Assembly: GCF_013426975.1 (NCBI RefSeq)
Contig: NZ_JACCPY010000006.1
Location: 62,001-126,000 of the forward strand
Direction: 5' to 3'
DNA length: 64,000 bases
Source: Sphaerotilus sulfidivorans
GTDB taxonomy: Bacteria; Pseudomonadota; Gammaproteobacteria; Burkholderiales; Burkholderiaceae_C
The translations under genes were made by a program, and so were the position numbers. The notes beneath the pieces were generated by a model that worked only from the letters and a program-made list of their open reading frames with translations, was not told where the DNA came from and did not search any database. Positions 56,048-64,000 of the stretch are shown here, piece after piece; the first letter of the stretch is position 1; the number at the start of each line of letters is the position of its first letter.

Positions 56048-58510
56048 ATGCAATTTCCCGAATCGTGGTTGCGCGAGTACTGCAACCCTGAGCTGACGAC
56101 GCAAGAGCTTGCCGACCTGCTGACGATGTCCGGCATGGAAGTCGAGGAGCTCCAGCCGGTCGCACCGCCCTTCACCGGCATCGTCGTCGCCGAGATCCTG
56201 ACCGCCGACCAGCACCCCAACGCCGACAAGCTGCGGGTGTGCACCGTCGCGGCCGGCCCGTTCAGCAAGGACGGCCCGCTGCAGATCGTCTGCGGCGCCC
56301 CGAATGCCCGCGCCGGCATCAAGATCCCGCTGGCCACCGTCGGCGCGGAGCTGCCGCCCGGCGAGGACGGCAAGCCCTTCAAGATCGGCAAGGGCAAGCT
56401 GCGCGGCGTCGAGAGCTTCGGCATGCTGTGCTCGGCGCGCGAGCTCAGAATCGCCGACGACCACGGCGGCCTGCTCGAGCTGCCGGCCGACGCGCCGGTG
56501 GGCACCGACATCCGCGAGTACCTGAACCTCGACGACACGCTGTTCACGCTCAAGCTCACGCCGAATCTCGGCCACTCCCTGAGCGTCTACGGCATCGCGC
56601 GCGAAGTGTCGGCGCTGACCGGCGCGCCGCTGAAGGCGCTGACGGCCGAGCCGGTCGTGCCGACGCTGGACGACACGGTGGCGGTGCGCGTCGAGGCGAC
56701 CGACCTGTGCGGCCGCTTCTCCGGCCGCATCGTGCGCGGCATCGACACCACCGCCAAGACCCCGCAGTGGATGGTCGACCGGCTGGCGCGCTGCGGCCAG
56801 CGCCCGGTCAGCGCGCTGGTCGACATCTCGAACTACGTCATGTTCGAGACCGGCCAGCCCAGCCACATCTTCGACCTCGACAAGATCCACGGTGGCCTGG
56901 TGGTGCGCTGGGGCCGCGAGGGTGAAAGCCTGAAGCTGCTCAACGGCAACACCATCACGGTCGACGGCCAGGTCGGCGTGATCGCCGACGAGCATGCCGA
57001 CGGCCGCCAAGTGGTCGAGTCGCTCGCCGGCATCATGGGCGGCGATGCCACCGCGGTGGGCGACGACACGAAGAACGTCTATGTCGAGGCCGCCTTCTGG
57101 TGGCCGGACGCGGTCGCCGGCCGGGGCCGTCGCTACAACTTCAGCACCGACGCCGGCCACCGCTACGAGCGCGGTGTCGACCCGGCGCAGACCGTGGCGC
57201 GCATCGAGCGCATCACGCAGCTGATCCTCGAGATCTGCGGCGGCGAGGCCACCGCCTGCGGCCCGGTGACCGACGTGCAGCCGAACCTGCCGGCGCGCTC
57301 GCCGGTGGCGCTGCGGGTGGCGCGCGCGGCCAAGGTCATCGGCATGCCGGTGACGCAAGGCCAGTGCGCCGAGGTCTTCCGCCGCCTGGGCCTGGCGTTC
57401 ACCGAGGCCGAGGGCGTGCTGACCGTCACCCCGCCGAGCTGGCGCTTCGACCTCGAGATCGAGGAAGACCTGATCGAGGAGGTGATCCGCGTCATCGGCT
57501 TCGACAAGCTGCCGCTGAGCGCGCCGCTGGCCCCCGTCAGCGCTCGGGTGCGCCCGGAGGCGCAGCGCGGCGGCCATGCGCTGCGCCGTGCGGTCGCCGC
57601 GCTCGACTACCAGGAGACGATCAACTTCTCCTTCGTCGAGGAGCGCTGGGAGGCGGAGCTGGCCGGCAACCTCGAGCCGATCCGCCTGCTCAACCCGATC
57701 GCCGCACCGCTGTCGGTGATGCGCTCGAGCCTGCTGGGCTCGCTGGTGCAGGTGCTGCGCCACAACCTGGCGCGCCGCGCCACCCGCGTGCGGGTGTTCG
57801 AGCTGGGCCGCGTGTTCCGCCGCGACGCCTCGGTGCAGACCAGCGAGCAGACGGTGGTCGGCATCGACCAGCCGCTGAAGCTCGCCGGTCTGGCCTGGGG
57901 CCCGGTCGAGCCGCTGCAGTGGGGCGCCAGGGAGCGCGCGGTCGACTTCTTCGATGTCAAGGCCGATGTCGAGGCGCTGCTGGCGCCGCGGGTGGCGACC
58001 TTCGTCGCCGCCGAGCATCCGGCGATGCACCCGGGCCGCTGCGCCCGCGTCGAGCTGGACGGCCGCACGATCGGCTTCGTCGGCGAGCTGCATCCGCGCT
58101 GGAAGCAGGGCTACGAGCTGCCGGCCGGGCAGGGCGCGCCGGTGCTGTTCGAGCTGGATGTGCCGGCGCTGCTGGCCCGTCCGGTGCCGGCCTACCAGCC
58201 GGTGGCGCGCCAGCAGGCGGTCAACCGCGACATCGCGCTGATCGTCGGCGAGGCGGCCGGCCATGACGCGGTGATCGGCAGCCTGCTGGCGGCCGACACC
58301 GGCGGGCTGCTGCGCTCGGCGCGGCTGTTCGATGTCTACCGGCCGGCGCCGGGGGCTGCAGGCTTCCAGCCCGGCGAGCGCAGCCTGGCGATCCGCCTGG
58401 AGCTGCTCGACGACGAGGCTCCGCTGACCGACGAGCGCAGCGATGCGGCGGTCAAGGCCGCGATCGAGGCCGCCCGCCAGGCGGTGGGCGCGCGCCTGCG
58501 TGGCGAGTGA
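56048..58510 (+). CDS. pheT: Phenylalanyl-tRNA synthetase beta subunit
   Basis: An 820-residue subunit with a tRNA-binding EMAP-like domain (about 40-150), B3/B4 editing domain, B5, a degenerate class II core and a C-terminal anticodon-binding FDX-ACB domain (VNRDIALIVGEAAGHDAV ... LFDVYRP). Length is slightly above E. coli (795). ihfA follows after 32 bases, the usual order in Proteobacteria. Confidence 0.97.
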   Translation: MQFPESWLREYCNPELTTQELADLLTMSGMEVEELQPVAPPFTGIVVAEILTADQHPNADKLRVCTVAAGPFSKDGPLQIVCGAPNARAGIKIPLATVGAELPPGEDGKPFKIGKGKLRGVESFGMLCSARELRIADDHGGLLELPADAPVGTDIREYLNLDDTLFTLKLTPNLGHSLSVYGIAREVSALTGAPLKALTAEPVVPTLDDTVAVRVEATDLCGRFSGRIVRGIDTTAKTPQWMVDRLARCGQRPVSALVDISNYVMFETGQPSHIFDLDKIHGGLVVRWGREGESLKLLNGNTITVDGQVGVIADEHADGRQVVESLAGIMGGDATAVGDDTKNVYVEAAFWWPDAVAGRGRRYNFSTDAGHRYERGVDPAQTVARIERITQLILEICGGEATACGPVTDVQPNLPARSPVALRVARAAKVIGMPVTQGQCAEVFRRLGLAFTEAEGVLTVTPPSWRFDLEIEEDLIEEVIRVIGFDKLPLSAPLAPVSARVRPEAQRGGHALRRAVAALDYQETINFSFVEERWEAELAGNLEPIRLLNPIAAPLSVMRSSLLGSLVQVLRHNLARRATRVRVFELGRVFRRDASVQTSEQTVVGIDQPLKLAGLAWGPVEPLQWGARERAVDFFDVKADVEALLAPRVATFVAAEHPAMHPGRCARVELDGRTIGFVGELHPRWKQGYELPAGQGAPVLFELDVPALLARPVPAYQPVARQQAVNRDIALIVGEAAGHDAVIGSLLAADTGGLLRSARLFDVYRPAPGAAGFQPGERSLAIRLELLDDEAPLTDERSDAAVKAAIEAARQAVGARLRGE

Positions 58511-58542
58511 GACGATGATGCTGTGAGCCGCCAGGAGACCGA

Positions 58543-58905
58543 ATGCCCATCGACGACCACGATCCCGTGCCCGCCCGCGTCGTCTCGATCGAGACTCCGA
58601 CGCTGACCAAGGCCGAGCTGGCCGAGCTGCTCTTCGAGCGGCTGGGCCTGAACAAGCGCGAGTCCAAGGACATGGTCGAGGCCTTCTTCGAGTTCATGCA
58701 TGCCTCGCTCGCGCGTGGCGAGGAGGTCAAGCTCTCCGGCTTCGGCAACTTCCAGGTGCGGCGCAAGGCGCCGCGCCCGGGCCGCAACCCGCGCACCGGC
58801 GAGTCGATCCCGATCGAGGCGCGCAAGGTCGTGACCTTTCACGCCAGCCACAAGCTCAAGGATGCGGTCCAGGGCGATGCCCCCGGCGACGGGGACTCGG
58901 AGTAA
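58543..58905 (+). CDS. ihfA: Integration host factor alpha subunit
   Basis: A 120-residue DNA-bending protein of the HU/IHF fold. [20 protein letters not shown] and [25 protein letters not shown] carry the dimer core and the beta-arm with the intercalating Pro (GRNPRTGE). There are about 18 extra N-terminal residues before the conserved core. IHF is needed for activation at many sigma-54 promoters, including possibly that of the cyd series. Confidence 0.95.
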   Translation: MPIDDHDPVPARVVSIETPTLTKAELAELLFERLGLNKRESKDMVEAFFEFMHASLARGEEVKLSGFGNFQVRRKAPRPGRNPRTGESIPIEARKVVTFHASHKLKDAVQGDAPGDGDSE

Positions 58906-58940
58906 AGTCTCCGGACTTTCTCCGAACCCGTTGATCCGGA

Positions 58941-59417
58941 ATGGAAAACAACCTGCCCGCCATCCCGCCGAAGCGCTATTTCACGATCGGCGAAGTCAGC
59001 GAGCTGTGCGGCGTCAAGCCGCATGTGCTGCGCTACTGGGAGCAGGAGTTCGCGCAGCTGCGCCCGGTCAAGCGGCGCGGCAACCGGCGCTACTACCAGC
59101 GCCACGAGGTGCTGCTGGTGCGCCGCATCCGCGATCTGCTCTACGAGCAGGGCTTCACCATCAGCGGCGCGCGCAACCGGCTGGCCGAACTGGGCCCCGG
59201 CGCGATCCGGGCCCTCGAGGACGAGCAGGATCTGGACGAGGCCCTGGCCGAGGCCGCCGCGCCGCCGCTGGCTGCGGCCGGCGCCGAGCCTGATGAGGCC
59301 TTGCCCTCGCCATCGGCGTTGCTGCTGCTGCCGCCGCTGCCCGAGCCCTCGGACGGGCCGCTGACGCCGCAGCAACTGCGCGCCGAGCTGCTGGCGATCC
59401 GGGCCTTGCTGGCCTGA
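58941..59417 (+). CDS. MerR-family regulator linked to ihfA
   Basis: A 158-residue protein with an N-terminal MerR helix-turn-helix (YFTIGEVSELCGVKPHVLRYWEQEF) and RRGNRRYYQRHEVLLVRRI wing. A long acidic Ala/Pro-rich C-terminus replaces the metal-binding helix of classical MerR proteins. Genes of this type follow ihfA across Beta- and Gammaproteobacteria; the function is not established. Confidence 0.88.
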   Translation: MENNLPAIPPKRYFTIGEVSELCGVKPHVLRYWEQEFAQLRPVKRRGNRRYYQRHEVLLVRRIRDLLYEQGFTISGARNRLAELGPGAIRALEDEQDLDEALAEAAAPPLAAAGAEPDEALPSPSALLLLPPLPEPSDGPLTPQQLRAELLAIRALLA

Positions 59418-59484
59418 TCAAAAAAAATCGCCCGAAACGCTGGACTCTATCGCGCAATTCATCCTATAATTTCTTTCTCAGCAG

Positions 59485-59562
<78 letters not shown>

Positions 59563-59569
59563 ATGAACT

Positions 59570-59604
59570 CAACGGGTTGGACCTCACAAGGGTCCAACCC
59601 GTTG
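59570..59604 (+). terminator. Terminator after tRNA-Pro(GGG)
   Basis: A 14-bp perfect stem, CAACGGGTTGGACC (59570-59583) with GGTCCAACCCGTTG (59591-59604), 7-base loop, followed by GCCTTT. It begins 7 bases after the tRNA. Confidence 0.85.
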
Positions 59605-59670
59605 GCCTTTGTGGGCTCCGAAAGTCGCACGGGTGCCTGATGGGCTGCTGTGACGTGCGCGCTGTCACAC

Positions 59671-59702
59671 AAGGGTCCGCTCCCGTGAGGGGGCGGGCCC
59701 TT
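59671..59702. terminator. Second hairpin between the tRNA and the hsd operon
   Basis: AAGGGTCCGC (59671-59680) pairs with GCGGGCCCTT (59693-59702), including one T-G pair, with TGGCTTTT after it on the plus strand. It lies 14 bases beyond the leftward hsdS stop, so it can also serve the hsd operon. Both this and the previous hairpin contain CACAAGGGTCC or close to it. Confidence 0.55.
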
Positions 59703-59715
59703 TGGCTTTTCGGCG

Positions 59716-61197
59716 TCAGCCCGCCGCTGTTGCCACCGCCTGCTTCACCAGCGCCTCGGCCAGCTGCGCCTGCTTGGCCCGCGCCGCCACGATTCCGGCC
59801 TTGAGCTGGTCGCACAGGGCGAGGAGTTCGGTGACCCGGCTGACAACCTGTCTCTGCTCCTCCAAGGTAGGCAAAGGCATCTCGTATTCCCTCACGCTAC
59901 TTGCCGCGAGATTGGGTTGTGCCGAACCGTTGTCGAACTTCCAGATCCATCGACGTCCTTGCGGACTTACCAGAAAGTAGTAAGCAAATTCAGGGAGTAC
60001 CGACTTGGCGAAGCGCAGGATTACCAGGGAAGAAGCAATTGCACCTTCAGTGAATGGGCGCACGAAGGCAGTCTTTCCCAGGGTCGCTCCTCGCAGGCAA
60101 TAGATAAGATCATCAGGTTCGATTTTTCCAGAGCGCAACGATTCGAATTTGTCGCGGGTCAGGTAGTGCATGGCATCAAGGTCCAAGCTGCCGTCTGGAT
60201 TAATGTGCCCGGTGTTGATGAACGCAATGCCTTCGGGCACGTATTCGCTGCGATTCGGGTAGTTTGAGCCACGGTCGCCGTTGATCAACTTGGCCACCGA
60301 ACCTAGTTTTACATACTGCCACGGCTCATTCCGACTACACGCCGTCAGTCGACCCTGAAAGGCCAATTCCAATACTGCAGCGCGCAGTCCGTCCATAGAT
60401 GAGTCAGTGGTCACCAGATCATTGAACTTCCCCTCCACCCGCTCCCACGCCGCCTGAAACTCCTCCGCATCCCGCGCCTGCGTCAGGCTGTCGAGCAGCG
60501 CCTGCACCAGCCGGGCGTGGGCGTGCTGCGCGTCGGCTTGCCGCGCTTCCAGGCGGTCGCACAGGGCCATCAGTTCATCGACTTTGGCGACGATGCGGTG
60601 TTGTTCGGCGAGGGGAGGGAGCAGAACTGGAAGCGCCAGGATTTGCTCGCGTGACACGTTCTTCATCGAGCTGCTGGTGCCCCCGGCAACTCTGCCGTAG
60701 TAGGCGCGAGCCTCAGGAGCAGCATTGACCAGCTGGATGAATCGCGGTTCACACGCTTCTGACAGCCGAAGACGAACGATCTTGTCGCTCAGAATCAGGC
60801 GGGGCGGTGTGTCCGCAACGACGACGCTGCGCGCCACCAGTTCGGCCGTATTGGCCCGCGAGATCAGAAAATCTCCGGGACGAACTTCAAGTTCAGGCCG
60901 GGGTTCCAGGTATGCCGGCAGTGCCTTGTTTTCATCTGGATTGAACTGCGCCCACGACACAGCGCTGACCTTGAGAACGCCCCATTCATTACCTGACCGT
61001 GGCCGGTTCTCGCAACTCGGACTCCAACCGGCTCCGCTGCTTGTGACCAGTTCACGCAGTTGCGTCTGACGCCAAACGGAACCTGTCTCTGTCAGGCGGC
61101 CTTGTGTGGCCAATTCGAGAATCAGGCCGCGCAGCTTCTTGATGCCATCGGGCGCCTCCGCCAGCAACTCCAGGTTCTCCATCCATGCCGCGGTCAT
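59716..61197 (-). CDS. hsdS: Type I restriction-modification specificity subunit
   Basis: A 493-residue protein with two target-recognition domains (about 65-210 and 300-450), each followed by a conserved helix (EQHRIVAKVDELMALCDRLEAR; EEQRQVVSRVTELLALCDQLKAG). These are the two half-site readers of HsdS. The DNA of both recognition domains is visibly poorer in GC than the neighbours, a common sign of exchange. The ATG at 61197 (MTAAWMENLELL) has AAGG upstream; the frame is open through the adjacent MITE to 61350, which would add about 50 residues. Confidence 0.92.
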   Translation of the reverse strand: MTAAWMENLELLAEAPDGIKKLRGLILELATQGRLTETGSVWRQTQLRELVTSSGAGWSPSCENRPRSGNEWGVLKVSAVSWAQFNPDENKALPAYLEPRPELEVRPGDFLISRANTAELVARSVVVADTPPRLILSDKIVRLRLSEACEPRFIQLVNAAPEARAYYGRVAGGTSSSMKNVSREQILALPVLLPPLAEQHRIVAKVDELMALCDRLEARQADAQHAHARLVQALLDSLTQARDAEEFQAAWERVEGKFNDLVTTDSSMDGLRAAVLELAFQGRLTACSRNEPWQYVKLGSVAKLINGDRGSNYPNRSEYVPEGIAFINTGHINPDGSLDLDAMHYLTRDKFESLRSGKIEPDDLIYCLRGATLGKTAFVRPFTEGAIASSLVILRFAKSVLPEFAYYFLVSPQGRRWIWKFDNGSAQPNLAASSVREYEMPLPTLEEQRQVVSRVTELLALCDQLKAGIVAARAKQAQLAEALVKQAVATAAG

Positions 61198-61218
61198 TCG
61201 GGCGCCTTGGTGGGCGGA

Positions 61219-61330
61219 AATCCCCCCCGGCCCCCCTTTTTCAAAGGGGGGAGTGGTGGTGAAGTCGAGTTCGGCTTGGGCTGGGACGGGACTTGTTCCC
61301 CCCTTTGAAAAAGGGGGGCTAGGGGGGATT
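61219..61330. mobile_element. MITE-like element with terminal inverted repeats
   Basis: A 112-base block with matching ends: AATCCCCCC(C/T)..GCCCCCC then TTTTTCAAAGGGGGGA on the left (61219-61251) and its complement on the right (61297-61330), with about 45 bases between. Both ends are open-reading compatible and encode PPFEKGG/PPFSKGG-type peptides. This is the pattern of dispersed non-autonomous repeats found in many genomes. It lies between the DUF559 stop (61337) and the hsdS start (61197). Confidence 0.8.
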
Positions 61331-61336
61331 CGCATT

Positions 61337-61705
61337 TCACCTCGCATCAATCGACTTCCTCACACTCGCTTCAATCACGGCCATCACCCCATCCAGTTCG
61401 GTCAGCACCTGCCGGTTGTCGAAGCGCAGCACCTCCAGCCCCAGCGCCTGCAGCACCTGCGTGCGCTGCCGGTCGTAGTCCTGCGCATCGGGCTCATGGT
61501 GCTGCGAGCCGTCGAGTTCGATCACCAGGCTGGCCGCCGCGCAGTAGAAATCCACGATGTAGCCGGCGATCGGCTTCTGCCGATAGAACTGCACGCCGGC
61601 GACCTGCTTGCGGCGCAGGCACGCCCAGAGGCGCTGCTCGGCCTCGGTCGGATCGCTGCGCAACTGCCGGGACAGCGGCTTGAGCCGGCGTTGGTAGGGC
61701 AGCAC
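61337..61705 (-). CDS. DUF559 endonuclease-like protein
   Basis: A 122-residue protein of the DUF559/Vsr-related PD-(D/E)xK fold. RSDPTEAEQRLWACLRRKQVAGVQFYRQKPIAGYIVDFYC and VIELDGSQH contain the likely catalytic acids (IVDFYC..., ELDGSQH). Its start is GTG at 61705, 3 bases after the hsdM stop, and it is encoded inside the type I operon. Members are widespread and uncharacterised. A role as accessory nuclease of the restriction system is possible. Confidence 0.87.
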   Translation of the reverse strand: MLPYQRRLKPLSRQLRSDPTEAEQRLWACLRRKQVAGVQFYRQKPIAGYIVDFYCAAASLVIELDGSQHHEPDAQDYDRQRTQVLQALGLEVLRFDNRQVLTELDGVMAVIEASVRKSIDAR

Positions 61706-61708
61706 GGC

Positions 61709-63157
61709 CTATCGCTCCAACGCCTCGGCCAGCGCCGCCTTCAACTGCCCCTGCAGCGCCGCAATCTCCGCCTGCATCTGCCGGTATTCGGCCAGCAGCT
61801 CGTCCGGGTCGTGGCTGACCTGCTCGCCGACGTGCGGGTTCTTGCAGTCGAGATTCCAGTGGCGGGCGCGGATCTCGTCGATGCCGACCTTCCAGGCCTG
61901 CGGCGTCTCCTGCCGGTCGCCCCACCACGCCTCCTCGGTGGCGAACTCCTCGATGCGCATCGGCCGCGTCTTGGAATAGTTCTTCACGCCCGCCGGATAC
62001 GGGTGCTCGTAGAACCAGACCTCGCGGGTCGGCTCGCCCTTGGTGAAGAACAGCAGATTGGTCTTGATGCCGGTGTAGGGGTTGAACACGCCATTGGGCA
62101 GCCGCACCACGGTGTGCAGGTTGCACTCGGTCAGCAACTTCTCCTTGATCCGGCTCTTGATGCCCTCGCCGAACAGGAAGCCGTCGGGCAGCACCACCGC
62201 CGCGCGGCCGCCGCTCTTCAGCAGATGCATGATCAGCACCATGAACAGGTCGGCCGTCTCGCGGGTGCGGAAGGCGGCGGGGAAGTTGCCCTCGATGCCG
62301 TCTTCCTCCATGCCGCCGAAGGGCGGGTTGGCGACGATGCAGTCCACCCGCTCGCCCGGCCCCCAGCTGATCAGCGGCCGCGCCAGCGTGTTGTCATGGC
62401 GGATCTGGCTCGGCACCTCGATGCCGTGCAGGATCATGTTCGTGGTGGCCAGCAGATGCGGCAGCGGCTTCTTCTCCACGCCGAAGACGCTGGCCTGCAG
62501 CACCGCCTCGTCCTCGGGCGTCTTCACATGGCGGCGGCGCTTGTGCTCGATGGTGCAGGTCAGAAAGCCGCCGGTGCCGCAGGCCGGGTCCATCACCTTC
62601 TCGTGCAGCTGCGGGTCCACCATGCGCACCATGAATTCGGTGACGGGGCGCGGCGTGTAGAACTCGCCCGCATTGCCGGCGTTCTGCAGGTCGCGCAGCA
62701 GCTGCTCGTACATGTCGCCGAAGGCGTGGCGCTCCTGCGCCTTGTTGAAGTCCACGCTCTCCTGGATCTTGTTGAGCACCTGCCGCAGCAGCTGCCCGGA
62801 CTTCATGTAGTTGTAGGCGTCCTCGAACACGCCGCGGATCACGCGCGCCACCGGCCGCAGCTCGCCGCCATCGTCGCCCAGGCTCTGCAGCGTCGGGAAC
62901 AGCTCGTTGTCGACGAAGCTCATCAGCTCGTCGCCGGTCATGCCCTCGGCATCGGCCGCCCAGTTCCGCCAGCGGTAGGACTCGGGCAGCGGCGAGCGGT
63001 AGTCGTCGTCGAACAGCTCCCACTCCGTCTCGCGGTCATCGAAGACCTTCAGGAACAGCATCCAGACCAGCTGCCCGATGCGCTGCGCATCGCCGTCGAC
63101 GCCGACGTCCTTGCGCATGATGTCCTGGATGGATTTGATGGCGGTGGTGATGGACAT
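61709..63157 (-). CDS. hsdM: Type I restriction-modification DNA methyltransferase subunit
   Basis: A 482-residue N6-adenine methyltransferase. Motif I is DPACGTGGF and motif IV is NPPFGG (VANPPFGGMEEDG). The N-terminal helical domain is SIQDIMRKDVGVDGDAQRIGQLVWMLFLK. The ATG at 63157 is chosen because the family begins MSITTAIKSIQ; the frame extends upstream into hsdR DNA in the wrong frame for that gene. It forms the M2S methylase with HsdS. Confidence 0.94.
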   Translation of the reverse strand: MSITTAIKSIQDIMRKDVGVDGDAQRIGQLVWMLFLKVFDDRETEWELFDDDYRSPLPESYRWRNWAADAEGMTGDELMSFVDNELFPTLQSLGDDGGELRPVARVIRGVFEDAYNYMKSGQLLRQVLNKIQESVDFNKAQERHAFGDMYEQLLRDLQNAGNAGEFYTPRPVTEFMVRMVDPQLHEKVMDPACGTGGFLTCTIEHKRRRHVKTPEDEAVLQASVFGVEKKPLPHLLATTNMILHGIEVPSQIRHDNTLARPLISWGPGERVDCIVANPPFGGMEEDGIEGNFPAAFRTRETADLFMVLIMHLLKSGGRAAVVLPDGFLFGEGIKSRIKEKLLTECNLHTVVRLPNGVFNPYTGIKTNLLFFTKGEPTREVWFYEHPYPAGVKNYSKTRPMRIEEFATEEAWWGDRQETPQAWKVGIDEIRARHWNLDCKNPHVGEQVSHDPDELLAEYRQMQAEIAALQGQLKAALAEALER

Positions 63158-63225
63158 GCAGGAAAAGAGGAGGGAAGGAAGAGAAGGAAAAATGGGTTTC
63201 CGGCCGCTCAGGATCAGGATCAGGT

Positions 63226-64000
63226 TCAGGCATAGAGCTGGGTTTCCAGCTCCTGCACCGCACGCCTGAAGCCGGCCGGGCCGCCCAGCGCCCGCAGCAG
63301 CTCCACCGGCGCCCCCAGCCGAGTGAACGGATCGAGGGTCAGGATTCTGCGGTCTTCGATCGGCTCGATGCCGGTGTCGGCGTACTTGTCGAGCAGGGCT
63401 TCCAGCACCTGACGCGCGATGCCCTCGTAGCGGCCGAACAGATCGCGCTTCCTCACATTGTCGGCGCGCTCGCGCCGCGTCAGCGGCGGGCGGCCGAAGG
63501 CGACATGGCAGACCAGATCGAAGGGGTCGAGCGCCGGGCCGCCCCGCGCGCCGATCTCCTCCTGCAGCGCCTCCCAGATCACGCCCTGCGCGGCCAGCTC
63601 GTCGATGACCGCCTTCTTCTGTTCGGCGCCGTTCCAGCGGCGCAGGAACTCGTCGAGCGAGGCGAACCGCTTCTGGACGCACGAGCGGGTGTAGTCGCGC
63701 AGGCTCTCGGTGACGAGCCGGCCGTCGGCGCCGTAGTACTGCACCCGCTCGGCCACGATCTGCACGCTGACCTGATCGGCGCCGACGCGGTACTTCACGC
63801 GGCGGCCTTCGCCCGCCCCATCGCCGCCGCCGTCCGGGAAAACGCCGTCGGGCGAGGGGGAGGGCGCCGCCGGGGCGCTGCCGTCCGGCGTGTCCGGCGG
63901 CTCGTCCGGCGGCGTGACGGGATCGCCGGGGGCGGGCTCGAAGACCGCCACCGGCTCGCCGTCGAAGGCCGGATCGGCGAACAGCTCGGTCGCCTTCTTG
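63226..64000 (-). CDS. hsdR: Type I restriction enzyme R subunit, C-terminal part only
   Basis: The frame enters from the window edge (FADPAFDGEPVAVFEP at the entry point) and ends at 63226. The visible ~258 residues are the C-terminal EcoEI-like domain (DPFDLVCHVAFGRPPLTRRERADNVRKR), after a Pro/Asp/Gly-rich linker. The helicase and nuclease domains lie outside the window. The stop is followed in frame by three more TGA codons within 18 bases. Confidence 0.88.
   Translation of the reverse strand, partial: KKATELFADPAFDGEPVAVFEPAPGDPVTPPDEPPDTPDGSAPAAPSPSPDGVFPDGGGDGAGEGRRVKYRVGADQVSVQIVAERVQYYGADGRLVTESLRDYTRSCVQKRFASLDEFLRRWNGAEQKKAVIDELAAQGVIWEALQEEIGARGGPALDPFDLVCHVAFGRPPLTRRERADNVRKRDLFGRYEGIARQVLEALLDKYADTGIEPIEDRRILTLDPFTRLGAPVELLRALGGPAGFRRAVQELETQLYA

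Overview
The window is about 70% GC, densely coded, and reads as the chromosome of a betaproteobacterium of the order Burkholderiales, probably near the Leptothrix/Sphaerotilus/Rubrivivax/Ideonella group. This rests on protein-level resemblance and on gene order (thrS-infC-rpmI-rplT-pheS-pheT-ihfA-merR-tRNA-Pro, yceH-rmuC, rimO-metC-like); no database search was possible. There is no phage, plasmid or CRISPR signal. The only mobile-looking DNA is a 112-bp MITE-like repeat in a type I restriction locus.

Layout. 1-6.9 kb: an exported protein/DUF2145 pair, the ABC-F ATPase yheS, an MltB-type lytic transglycosylase, an enoyl-CoA hydratase, and a BLUF photoreceptor gene directly before an EAL phosphodiesterase gene, with a FliA-like promoter in front. 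6.9-17.3 kb: ETF-ubiquinone oxidoreductase behind a perfect operator-like palindrome, an H-NOX-like protein lacking the heme histidine, an SDR, yceH, rmuC, mnmC, a lipoprotein cytochrome c', rimO and a cystathionine beta-lyase. 17.3-25.7 kb: a LysM/FecR protein translationally coupled to a CHASE2-PAS histidine kinase, then the helicase hrpA and a GlsB-type membrane protein. 25.7-31.6 kb: a sugar ABC transporter operon (binding protein, permease, ATPase, RbsD/FucU, ROK repressor) divergent from a PfkB sugar kinase, with a strong palindrome between them. 31.6-33.5 kb: tRNA-Pro(UGG), a chemoreceptor and tRNA-Arg(UCU).

33.6-47.1 kb is the most unusual part. A compact leftward gene series begins with cytochrome bd oxidase (cydP-cydA-cydB), then an inserted Rieske protein, cydX and ybgE. 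It continues with a degenerate ETHE1-like hydrolase, a DUF302 protein, an N-terminally truncated FAD oxidoreductase, a group II truncated haemoglobin, a thioredoxin-fold protein lacking the cysteine, a DsrE protein, a sulfide:quinone oxidoreductase, a small membrane protein and an alpha/beta hydrolase. A divergent PAS/sigma-54 activator faces it across a spacer full of TGGCA/TGCCA dyads. A TSUP anion exporter and a hemerythrin-like protein lie on the far side. I infer a sigma-54-controlled module coupling sulfide (or persulfide/NO) handling to bd-type respiration.

47.2-59.6 kb: a ureohydrolase divergent from a class III aminotransferase, isocitrate lyase with an 18-bp perfect palindrome upstream, and the translation operon thrS-infC-rpmI-rplT / pheS-pheT-ihfA-merR. 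The thrS leader carries a short threonine-rich ORF followed by an intrinsic terminator, and infC appears to start with ATC. 59.5-64 kb: tRNA-Pro(GGG), then a type I restriction-modification operon read leftward (hsdR, cut by the window edge; hsdM; a DUF559 nuclease; hsdS), with the MITE between the DUF559 gene and hsdS.
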